Below are positions 47,070-57,639 of a stretch of DNA of 64,000 nt, piece by piece. The DNA lies in NCBI RefSeq assembly GCF_029227915.1, contig NC_079889.1, positions 6,014,001 through 6,078,000 on the forward strand, read 5' to 3'. The position numbers were made by a program, and so were the translations under genes. The notes beneath the pieces were generated by a model that saw nothing but the letters and a program-made list of their open reading frames with translations, did not search any database and was not told the DNA's origin. This stretch comes from Hydractinia symbiolongicarpus. Its lineage: Eukaryota; Cnidaria; Hydrozoa; Anthoathecata; Hydractiniidae. Position 1 is the first letter of the stretch. Each line of letters opens with the position of its first letter.

Positions 47070-47627
47070 CTAACGACGTTGAATTCTGCTTTCTTGCACG
47101 GAAAGTTCAATATCTTCGTCTAAATTATGTGTCTTTTCATACATCGATCGTGTTCCTCTGACACACAACAACATGGAACGAATTAACGAAAAATTCAATC
47201 ATGTCTTTATCCAAGCACTAACAATTGATTTCAAAAGCTTGCGTTTTTTGGCAATTAAATCCGCGGCATGCGAGTAAAAACGACTGCATTCCCTCGACAT
47301 TTCTCCGAAACATGAGAACACTAACGGTGTAAACGAACCGTGATCAACATGAATAATTCGTTCATTATATGATCGTTTTCTTTTGTTTTCATTCTTTTTA
47401 TGAGCAACTTGAAGTGTCAGATTCTTGTGACATTTGGCTAATGGGTTAAAAACCCTTACATCTGCATACGCCATTTGTCGTTTTACCCAAAAACTTCTTG
47501 CTGCAACATCAGTTCTTGCTTCGTTGGTTGTTATTGCAGTCCTCAGCTTAAATATTTCACCGGTCAACACATGATGGGCGCACCAACCGTGCATCGTCAC
47601 AAATCTTTTCCCGGGCGGCGCACACAA
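47070..47627 (-). pseudogene. Retroelement-associated C-terminal nuclease-like fragment
   Basis: Contains NEARTDVAARSFWVKRQMAYADVRVFNPLA, then KRSYNERIIHVDHGSFTPLVFSCFGEMSRE, then after one in-frame TGA (47199) NFSLIRSMLLCVRGTRS and a stop at 47070. I recognise this block from proteins repeated many times in marine invertebrates, at the C-terminus of reverse-transcriptase-type genes. The ARxDVxARxFW...DVRVFNP pattern suggests a PD-(D/E)XK-like core, which is inference. Only the C-terminal part is present; no RT lies upstream on this strand. Confidence 0.55.
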
Positions 47628-47923
47628 GCTTCGCGCTTAGCACGTCGTTTTCGCAGGATTTAACAGTATTCACTTCGTTTTGCAGGCTTAGGTGTTGAAT
47701 CTCTACCTTGTTTCGCATATTGTCTTTTTCGCAGGATTACATGCGAAATTTATGCCCATGTAAAGTCATGTTTCTTCCATTAATGGTAATTTTGGACGTA
47801 TCCTATTGGCTAAAAACTTTCGCAGATAGGGTAAAAATTCGCTCCTTATAAAGGCTATATGAAAATACACGAAAAAATTAAAAATGAAATCAAGGTCAGT
47901 GAAGTTGCGAAGGTGAAGAAAAC
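47628..47923. other. Non-coding gap
   Basis: Short region between the minus-strand fragment and the plus-strand OTU gene; no feature recognised. Confidence 0.35.
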
Positions 47924-48739
47924 ATGATGTTGTTATCAAACGTGAAGTCGTATTTAGCTTCAGGAAATTTAAACGGCTTTCAAAAAGTTTCAAGTTCTTT
48001 GAGAACTACGCTGGATAATAAACTAAGAGATCCCGATTTCTCAGTTTTATTAGATGAAGACGCTGTGAAACGAAACGAAGAAGCTGAAAGTGAAACTTTC
48101 CAAAAAGGATCATTTGCTAGCCATCAACTGTAAGGATAATTCTATTCGGGCTCTCAGGTTAGTTTACAATTGCTATAATCCTTTGGCAATACATTGTTTA
48201 AACAGTGCAGTGATTAAATTCGTGTCATTCGACACACGGAATCACTTAACAATAATGGTGTTAATGTTAAGTAAACTTATTTTGTATGTTGTGGTTATGA
48301 GAGCTTTATTTTTACTTCAGGTCAGTGGCAGACGGTGATTGTTTATACAGCAGTGCTTCTCTGGCTATTTCAGGTACGAATGATTTGATAGATGAGCTTA
48401 GAGCTTTAACTTGCATAGAGCTTTTCGAAAACTCTCTATTCTACTCAAACCATCCAATTTTTGTATCTTTATGTCAATCTTCAGGTTTGTTTTCCTGTGT
48501 GGAAAGTACATTAAAGTTTTCAGTTAGCCATTCCTCTGTTGACACAGGCCTTTCGGCAGCAGGTCTTGTACAGAAGGAAGAAGAAGAAGAAGAAGAAGAA
48601 GAAGAAGAAGAAGAAGAAGAAGAAGAAGAAGAAGAAGAAGAAGAAGAAGAAGAAGAAGAAGAAGAAGAAGAAGAAGAAGAAGAAGAAGAAGAAGAAGAAG
48701 AAGAAGAAGAAGAAGAAGAAGAAGAAGAAGAAGAAGAAG

Positions 48740-48771
<32 letters not shown>

Positions 48772-49905
48772 TTATTAGCCTACGGCTATGACAAGATGCT
48801 GGCCACCCTTAATATACAAAAACAAAACAACAAAACAAACAAACAAAAACATATGCAAAACGCAGTAACATATTAAAAGAAAACAAATGATGACAAACTC
48901 TGCAGTACAACGAGAAAAAGAACTGGATCAGAGAAGAAGTTAGTTTAGGAGAGGTGAGAGAGACTAGTTCAGTTGAAGGAAAGGAGTTTTGTACAAAATT
49001 CCATAAATAAATGGAAGATGGAAGCTATTCTTATGTGCAGTAAAAACATATGGCCATCTTTTATCTGTATACTTGCCCTTACCAGTGTGTTAAAAAGAAA
49101 TAATTCAACTTTATATCCTGATTGTGGTCAGCTACGATTAAAGACGCTTTTCAATCAGAATATTTTTCCTCGTCTGCCTTCAAATAAAAATTTACAGCCT
49201 GTTTCGATTTTATTTTGCAATAATGGCAAACATTCTGAGCAATTTAAACCCAATCATTTTGTCCCTTTAGTTTCTGTTAAATTGAGTTAAAGCGTCCTGC
49301 TCACGTTAAAGCGTCCTGCTCAATATTTTCAAGCTAGGGTGCCATACTTTATGAATACAGAGAGCAAAATAAAAAGAACTGAAAACGTATGTGTCTCATC
49401 ACCAAATTTTTCATCTTCATTAGGCCAAACAACATTAGTTAATCAATGTGGTACTTCTGGCACTAATGAGGAGACTTCTTCCATTTCAAAAAAGCAAACC
49501 TTTAAGTTTAAAAACTTTTTTGTCAAAGGAAATGCTAAATTAAAACCTAATACACCTGAAAAAGTTTTTTCTGCAAAACCTTTATTACATTCTTTCCCCC
49601 AGGTTATATTGGCGGTATTGGAAAATACGATGTAGGCACTTATTACAAACAAGCTCCACACCTTAATGATCATGATATAGACACATATGTTGATAACGTA
49701 ACAAAACCTGATCAAGGATTCACTTTTCCTAGGGACAAACTTAATACGTGATTTCGATATGTTTGATTTGCTGAATTTCCGTGGCTAGCATATTCTAATC
49801 ACATGGATGCTGCGTTTTGTCTGCCTTGCACATTATTGCATCAAAGAATAAATTCAAAATCTGCATTAGCTGCGAGAGAAATTCATAAGGTTTATTAATT
49901 GTAGT
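47924..49905 (+). pseudogene. OTU protease plus TTF/hAT-like gene, broken
   Basis: Exon 1 (47924-48157) begins MMLLSNVKSYLASG and ends SKKDHLLAINCKDNSIRALR after a frameshift near 48085. The donor is AG/GTTAGT; exon 2 starts at 48321 with SVADGDCLYSSASLAI. DGDC is the OTU catalytic Asp-Gly-x-Cys, and NHFVPL at about 49250 supplies the catalytic His. A polyglutamate tract from (GAA)n interrupts the OTU domain, followed by a stop at 48876. After the OTU domain come LKRPAQYFQA and, in a shifted frame from 49604, YDVGTYYKQAPHL...DNVTKPDQGFTFP and FAEFPWLAYSNHMDAAFCLPCTLL. This is the TTF-type zinc finger of hAT (ZMYM/DUF4371) transposases. All parts are in order on one strand. It is unclear whether they are one gene or two neighbours. 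Confidence 0.6.
48574..48770 (+). repeat. (GAA)n repeat, about 65 copies
   Basis: Pure GAA tract inside the OTU coding region, reading polyglutamate in frame. Confidence 0.97.
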
Positions 49906-49951
49906 GAAGGGCTCTCGGGTTTGTCTCTTTCAAAGGTCATTTTAAGAACCT

Positions 49952-50004
49952 TAAAATAAGAAAAATAACAATATTGATTATAAATATTGTTATTTTTCTT
50001 ATTT
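49952..50004. repeat. Perfect 23-bp hairpin
   Basis: Arms 49952-49974 and 49982-50004 are exact inverse copies around GATTATA. All A/T-rich; no gene. Confidence 0.8.
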
Positions 50005-51794
50005 TGAAAAAACTGTAAATAGGAACTGTATATTCGTACGCACTTTAATAAGACATAAAGTGCGTATTAATAGTACGTAGCGCTATTTATACGTAGAAAA
50101 AAGGAAAAAAGAATCCTAACCCTAACCCTAAAGCACTTTACGTTCGAATAGCGGATGAACATATACGTACGCAAAAATGGGCAAAAGTGTGTACGAATAT
50201 ACACTACGTTGTAAATAAGTTACCTTTTTTGTGAATGAGTCAAAAACGAAAGCGCACTGTCGCAATTTGCAAGCAAATTTTGTGAGTTAATAAATAGACA
50301 GACAGAAATGTTTGCAGCCATGTCTTTTATAAAGCTGTTTATATTTGGGTGAAACGGAATGATAGCCACGACAGGACAAAATAAGATGATTTGTTACCCA
50401 CTTTTGTATATGGAAACAGCGTGCCGATTTACATTTACGTTTGAAGCATTATAATCTCTTTGTTATTTTTTTAATGCAAATATACTTCCCAGTTTGAGAA
50501 AAATTTGGTAAATCGAAGTTAATACATTTTTAAAACTATTTTAGTCGATAAGCTTTCGCGAATCTACGATTTAGACTTAAATAAATTTTCTAGAATATGG
50601 CATTGTATAGCATCTTTGACATACTTTTGGAAGAAATTTTGGCAGAAAAACAATTTGAGATATTTGACGGTCGGATAAAAACTCCTCCAAAATTAAGTTT
50701 TTTTGATATCCGTAAGTTAAATTCCCGCCTAAATTCGCATTTTTTGCCCTACCCCTACCCCCGTCTGAAGTTTAAAATTTTTAATTGGTAAAGAAAATTC
50801 TTATGAAAAAGTTTTTGTTTTAAGTATGTGTGACCACTGTTATTGTCAAAACTAATGCTGTTGCCTGATGCAAAAAGAAAAACTTTGTTTGCAAACAAAA
50901 ATTTTCGTCCCCACCAAATCAAATCTTGGCCATATTTAATATTCTTTATGATTCGCAAAATTCGCTTTTCACCAAATTTTCTTCCGGGCAGTATTTCTTC
51001 CCTTAATGTATTGTTTCAATGCCCCGTAAAAACTTTTGGATCTAAAAAAACAATTTTTATGGTTTCCCTAAAAAAAACTATACATCAAAGGACTGTTTTT
51101 TGTTAAGTTTCTTGACGAGGATAGTATGTTACATTTACAACAAAATTAAGACAAAATTTTAGTTTATTAGTTGCCATGAATCCTCGTTTCAAGATAAAAT
51201 AGCTGAATATCGTCCTGCCACGTAAAGCGAGTTTTTGTTCTTGTTGTTCGTCAAAAAGATCTTTCACGTATCTGAAGTTAATTTTAGAGCTTATTTAGAA
51301 CGTATTTAAAAAAACTCATTTGTTCCCGGGGCTCTTTTTCACTTTTAATACTGGCCTTAATATCAAAAAGTAGAAAAGAGCCCTGGGCATGAAATTGAAA
51401 ACAACTCCGAGTCGAGGCTAAAAGTATGGTGAAATACAATATGCTTTTTAATTCAACTTGTTGAAACAATGAAATTGATATTGTTGGTTTATCATTTGTT
51501 GAACGTTTCAGGAGATCCTTCTCCATTCATCGAGCAAAGAAGAATAACTTCAACAATAATATGAATACTGAACAGACAAACAATAATATCTCCAAGAAAA
51601 GTGTCAGACACAACTGCAAATTGAAATTATATATATTTTAGTTTTTTGACGAATCTCAAAAATTAGTACCCAAAATTAGTACCCATAAGAAGGGCAAGAA
51701 GAAGAACTTCAAAAATAATATGAGTACTGAACATACCTTGAATCTCTGCTTAGTAACGTCTTTTTATCTGAGTTTCAATATTATTTATCTATTA
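50005..51794. other. Non-coding region
   Basis: AT-rich with CGTA-rich stretches near 50035-50200. Short frames only; nothing recognised. Includes 2.8 telomeric repeats (50115-50131). Confidence 0.4.
50115..50131 (+). repeat. Short CCCTAA run
   Basis: CCTAACCCTAACCCTAA: fewer than three telomeric units, possibly chance. Confidence 0.5.
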
Positions 51795-52175
51795 GATACC
51801 TGCATGCCAAATTTTTAGGTCCCATACCGTTCAGAGGCCTTGATATTGCCTATTACTCGAAACTACCCCTAAAAATCTCTATGAAACCCTTATAATGGGA
51901 AAAATATAATAACTCTCGTTAAGATTATCATTAGAACTTGAAACTTACAACAAAACTTTGTTTCATCAAGACGAATCATTTTGCATGTTTTGTACACGTG
52001 ATTAATCTGATTTCCCGATTCTTTCGAACTTTACCCCAAACAGGAAAAAACGGATTTCTGGGCAATTTTTGGCATTTTTTTATGCAATCTGTGTAAAAGC
52101 AGGCAGATTCCTCCCACCCCCCCCCCCCCCCAGGTCAAAATATGTTCGAAAAAACCCGGACCAAATAGGGTTAAT
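51795..52175 (-). repeat. Interspersed repeat X, copy 3
   Basis: Reverse-orientation relative of 10985-11395. Shared blocks include TGCCAAATTTTTAGGTCCCAT at the left and CGGATTT...TTGGGC and CCCGGACCAAATAGGGTT at the right. A C15-type homopolymer lies at about 52118-52133. Confidence 0.6.
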
Positions 52176-53715
52176 ATTCGTCATTCAGAGAACTAGTTGA
52201 TTTGTTTATTTCAGCGTGCGTATGAATTTTGTCTTTTTTTTGTTTAAATTGGTTTTGTGTAGCTCGCCTTGATCTTTGACGAAGGAGACTATACAGACCT
52301 GAATGTAAAGTGTGATCAAGTGTTCCAACACATTCGTCGCAACTTTTTTCTCACTGTCACTGAATTTCTCAATATGTTATAACTGCTTTCCATAGGTAGT
52401 TTTGTGTGTTCCTTTTCTTTTTATGCGACAGTAAGGTGTGCAATGAAAAAGCCTCTAAGATCTGTAATAATACCTGAGGAATGGACTCAAAATTCTAAAG
52501 TAATATTTACGTTTCCTAATACCATTGCAAATTGTCAGAATGAATACCCGCGGGATGTTTTGCCATTAAAAAGATGGCTACCGATTCGCTATAACTTTAT
52601 TTTCATGGGCGGACTGTTAAATTAGCTGTGGAGTACATTGAAAGCAACAATTTTTAATTTACTAGATGTTGTTCACAGAGAAAAAGTTATTAAGATCCAA
52701 AAGAAGCGTCCCCTTTAACAAGGTGCAAGTGAAGCTATTCAGGCATTTTACTTTGCTTTATGAAGAATAAGCAAAACCAGCGGCGTAAAAGCGTATCGAC
52801 TGAGGTAGTTGTACCACAGCTAAGCAATAGCTTAGCTTAATTACTCTTTTTTTAGTAGAGATATTAACCTCTTACTGTGCAACAAAGTAGATTAAAGGAG
52901 GCAATTCAATCTCCTAGTTTTTACAAATCGCTCTCATTTAACCAATACATTGTTGTTTTACCGCGACAACGTGAGTTTGCTCACTCCCTACCATCCATTG
53001 AGACCATGTAAGAGCAAGAGGGCTTGAAATTGTGGCTTGGTTTGAGGCTTGACAATCCTGCTCTTTACGTCAGACCAATGCTGAGGCTAAGTTCGCTCAC
53101 TTGGTCTTAAACATTAACAATACTTTTAAACAAGCATAACGGAGTTGTTGCTTTTTTTCTGCATATTTATATTCGATTTCAACGCATAAAACCAGAGTTA
53201 GAAACTATGATTTGTGTAAGAAGGAACAATTAACATTTGTAAGGCTGATGCCAGGTCACAGGTACTGGAGCACATATCGATCTCCGCTTTAGTTACAATA
53301 TATATTATATATATTGCCATCATGCAAGAAAAAAAATCCTTATAAAAAACGTTAACAATATGTGTACCAGGCAAAATGTTTATTTTGACGTTAATGAAAT
53401 ACGGTGGAATTCCAATAAAGCAGGAATCTTTAAAAGCGGACAGTTTTGTGAGACGGACAGTGGTGACTGGAACGAATAGATATTAGGCAAAACTTTTGTA
53501 ATGCGCCGTTTTTATAAGAGTTTAGAGGACATCATAAAAGTAGAATGACGACAAAAAAATATTAATGGATATTTTAAATTTTAGAGATTTTATAACTTTT
53601 GTAATTATCAAACCTTTTATATGTTTTTATGACCATTCGACAACGTTTTCAACACCAACGACACAGTCATCGCTCAGAGAACATCTCTATAGACCATCGA
53701 TAATGAAAAGATTAG
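52176..53715. other. Non-coding region
   Basis: A plus frame at 52404-52625 (MKKPLRSVIIPEEWTQ start) has no recognisable domain. No other feature. Confidence 0.35.
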
Positions 53716-54695
53716 ATGCATGGGTTAAACTTCTGTAAGAAGAATGGGTCATTATCAACCCAATTTAAGCCATATCTTCGTATATCTAACCAGATGCTAC
53801 CAACAGTCAGCATTGGTGGGAAATTTACATATCTAGGAAAAGACTTTTCTTTTAACATGAGTACGAATTCGTTGAAGGAAGAGCTTGTTTTAGAAATGAA
53901 TAGATATTTTGATATTCTGAAATTGCGCTGGCGTTTCTCAATTTACAATCTTTCAACAACCTAGGCTGTACAGAATCTTAATTCTATTGTTAAAGAATAC
54001 ACGAAACGTTGGCTCAGATTACCTCAAAGCGCAAATACTAGGCATTTATACCTACCAGTTAAACAACTGGGTATGAAATTTATGTTACCATCTGATTGTT
54101 ACAATTCCAGCCAGTTAACAACTCGAAATATTTTGAAAGAATCGGTTAATCCTGCAATTGGTAACCTGTATTGATTAACCGCTGAGAAATATATGTTGAA
54201 GCTGATACCCTGCTAAATCTTGATCAGCCCAAGAACCCAAAAGATAGACAGTTAAGAAAGTTTAGTCTAATATGAATGTGTTTAAAGAGCAAAACTTATT
54301 AATGAATCATGTTGCACAGGAATGTTCAGTTAGTGTTATCAGCCAATGGCAGTGTGTTTGTTAAAAGTTACCACAAAATGTATTTGTTTTTGTTAAAAAG
54401 CAGTCATTCTACAATTGGCTAATAATACCAACCTTTTTCGTTGGAAAATATATGTGGGTTGTGTAAAAGTAACAAACGAACACAATTACAGATGTTTAAC
54501 AATTGTTCGTTTGGGCTACGTAGCGGTAGATATACATGGCGTCACGATTCTATTCTATTCACTATTTGTCACTACCTGAAATCAATAGAGAATTTGGGTT
54601 TTAAATTATTTGCTGATCCTGATGGTTTCAGAAGTCCAGCTGAATTCTTTGATGGCCCAAGTCCTGATATCTTATTAAGATTGGCAACGAACTGA
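53716..54695 (+). pseudogene. R2/NeSL-type LINE C-terminal fragment
   Basis: Frames in order carry GGKFTYLGKDFSFNMS, KLRWRFSIYNLS, then WLRLPQSANTRHLYLPVKQLG. The tail (54441-54695) has CGLCKSN (CCHC knuckle start), GRYTWRHDSILFTICHYL and GPSPDILL. R-x-RHD and PD are the restriction-like endonuclease landmarks of R2-clade elements. Cnidarian genomes carry many copies of this protein. Several stops lie between 53964 and 54440. The RT core is absent. Family placement is from motif memory. Confidence 0.6.
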
Positions 54696-54963
54696 ATGTC
54701 ATTGAACTGTCTTGTTGTTATGAAAGTAACTTTACAAGAAGCTCGTATTTTATCTATGTTAGGAGGAATAGTATGGTATGGGAAAACCCTTTTATACTAA
54801 TTTTTTTTTTTTTTATTGTTGATAATTTAAGTACGGTGGCCACAATTGATAGTTGCATCTTCTCATTAATAGTTATCTAACTAATACAGCTGCATGGGAC
54901 GCTGAGTTTATATCAACAGAAGTATTAACAAAGTATCAATCTAGTTGGACAGGATCAAACTAC
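54696..54963. other. Short gap
   Basis: Downstream of the LINE fragment; poly-T run at about 54805-54818; no gene. Confidence 0.4.
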
Positions 54964-55393
54964 GAGGGTGCCGATAATCCGCATACGCCGCAAAAAGTGC
55001 GTTTTTGGGCGAGTTCGGCGTTTTAAAAAAATTCAGGTATTTGCCCGAAAAAACCCGCATAGTCCCGAACAATGCCTGATAAAAAAAGATTCACCATAAA
55101 TGACTCTTGAAGAATTATTTAAAAAGTATAAAAATAAAAATGAACAAACTATATGGTAGTAAGTTCTTAAAAGAACTGTTTTTATGGTTTTTGATAAGAT
55201 TTACCTGATAGATAACTTACATATAAACATTACCTCCTTTCTCTTCAAAACGTTCTTTCAACTGTCGTTCGCCATGTTTATGTTACAAGATGTTGCATTT
55301 CGGGAATGTTAATTCGAAATTCGAAATTTAATTCAAAAAGTCGCCCAAACTCGCCCTTATATATGCGGGCAGTTGCGGCTTATCAGCACCCTC
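54964..55393. mobile_element. MITE with GAGGGTGCCGATAA ends, copy 1
   Basis: Inverted ends GAGGGTGCCGATAATCCGC and the inverse of GAGGGTGCTGATAAGCCGC. 430 bp, with GCCCGAA/TTCGGGC subterminal motifs. Non-coding. A second copy lies at about 62530-62932 in the opposite orientation. Confidence 0.75.
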
Positions 55394-56204
55394 TTATCAA
55401 ATTAACTGTAAGTGTTATATTTCATTTTGACAACAATTATTTCCAATAATGGTGAGAATAGCTAGGCGTGTGATTTATATAAAACTTTTTAGGCTTTTAC
55501 GTCTTACACACCCTTTTTAATAACCACAATGTTTTTTTTGTTTGACAATGGCATTTTAAAAGTTGTCCACCACCATAATGGTTATATACCATCTTAAAAT
55601 TGCAAAACAAAATTAATAATCAGCTTCCTTTATGCCACATGCACTAAATCAACTTTCTTTAAACTGTAATAACACTTCAGATATCATAAATATAATATGA
55701 ACATGTTATTCCGGGGTCATGCAATAACCCTTTCGTAAAGTTAAAATAAATAGGAAGACCAAGAAGACATAATACTGCCCTAGGTTAAGAACTAAAATCA
55801 GTAACTCATAAATATTTGAAACCATTTTTCTTGGTACTTAACAAAGGTATATCAAAAGTTACATGTTGTTAAACCAATATTAAAAAGATGTCATCCTTTT
55901 TATCACCAGAGCTTTTTTCTGTCTTCCTTCTCTTCGCAAGTACGAACAAACCAAGACATATAAAACTCGAGGAGAGCCCTGTTTTGTTTGCAAACAATGC
56001 AAATCAACTGCAGTGAAAATGTTTCCATTGCAGTTGAATATTACGGTCAAACTGATTTAAAGACTTTGAAATACATATATATAAATTTTGTTGTAATAAT
56101 CATAGCTAAGGTATTCAAAATCTTATATTATTTTTGCTGAATTTAAAGATGTTGGTCACATTGAAATATGAACCTGGATCTGGTCTGAGAATGCGAACTA
56201 AGTC
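55394..56204. other. Non-coding gap
   Basis: No gene or clear repeat recognised. Confidence 0.4.
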
Positions 56205-56745
56205 TGTTCCGACCCATATTGTCCGGCCGACCCATGTTGTCCGAAGAACGGCAACAACCTATATTGTCCGAATCCAACCCATATTGTCGGGATAAGTAAA
56301 ATAAAACTTATCGCTTGATTATTTTTCAGAAAATTAATTTTTTGTTAATGCGGATTGTTGACACCCTGGGTAAGACCTTTCAACAAAATTTACAAGGTAA
56401 CGCAAGTCACGTCCTCATCTAAACCTTTTTGGACAACATGGGCAGGCATAAAACCTTTACCCATATTGTCCTAAACCTTTTTGGACAACATGGCAGGCAT
56501 AAAACCTCTACCCATATTGTCCTAAACCCTTTTGGACAACATGGGCAGGCATATAACTTTTACCCATATTGTCCTAAACTATCTCGGACAACATGGGCAG
56601 GCATAAAACCTCTACCCATATTGTTCTAAACCTTTTTGGACAACATGGGCAGGCATATAACCTCTACCCATGTTGTCCTAAACTATCTCGGACAACATGG
56701 GCAGGCATATAAGCTCTACCCATATTGTCCTAAACTTTATCTACC
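56205..56745. repeat. CCCATATTGTCC palindromic array
   Basis: From 56211 four direct CCCATATTGTC copies, then about six 56-60-bp units of GGACAACATGGGCAGGCATA...CCCATATTGTCC, each an interrupted palindrome. The same motif occurs twice at 62107-62146 on the other side of the integrase gene. Confidence 0.85.
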
Positions 56746-57199
56746 AACAATGTGTAAGAAAAAATAATATGTGCACAATACATAAAACACCTAACACAAT
56801 AGGGACATTTAAAAACCTTGGGACTGGGAATGACCAGGAGCACCATGAACGAATGTTGTTTTTCCTAGCCAGGATGCAGCGACATGTTCCATGACACCAT
56901 TAACAAATTCTCTCCCATTGTCTGAGTGTATGACTTTTGGCAGACCAAACACACTCAAAAACCTATATTTAAATCTTTCGGATGTTTCTTCAGCTGTTTT
57001 TCTACCCAGGGGGGACAGCACACGGAATTTCGAAAAATGGTCAACTATGTGACCAATATATTTGTATATTCCATCAGGTTTTGATTGCATATCAATCAAG
57101 TCAATCTGAAATTTAAGCCAATATATAAGGAACAGTAACTATGGTACCAATTTATATCAAAAACTTCTATTTGAGCATTATATGTAAAAGTAATTAGAT

Positions 57200-57234
<35 letters not shown>

Positions 57235-57639
57235 TTTCACGAATGTTTTACAAGGATGGCCATTTCAGACATTATAAAGTCTGTTATCAACATGGGTCCT
57301 TGGAATAAATAGGATAAAAAATATTAGTAACAATAAAACAAGAAAATGTAAATGTACAATAAAAACGGTGAGTATAAAATATATAAACTGCAAAAAACAC
57401 ACAGACAAAAGGCTAAAATCAAAATACCACACTAGAAAATGAGTTGATCAAGACGAAAAACAAAAAACAAACAAAAACCCATAAAAAGGACTAAATACGC
57501 AGATAATATTCTCTCAGTTGCGACTTAAAAATATTGTATGATTCACATTTTCTAATGTCCAACGGGAGTGTATTGTAAATATGTGCTCCAGTGTAACAGA
57601 AAGATCCACGAGCATATTCCAAACGAAGATTAGGTAATT

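Noticed and set aside
48539-48778. Polylysine frame through the GAA tract
   Set aside because: A shifted reading of (GAA)n; the polyglutamate frame continues the OTU domain instead.
50115-50131. Second telomeric block
   Set aside because: Under three units; too short to argue for telomerase activity, so kept only as a minor repeat.
56429-56629. Frame with repeated HKTFTHIVLN units
   Set aside because: A product of the CCCATATTGTCC palindromic array.
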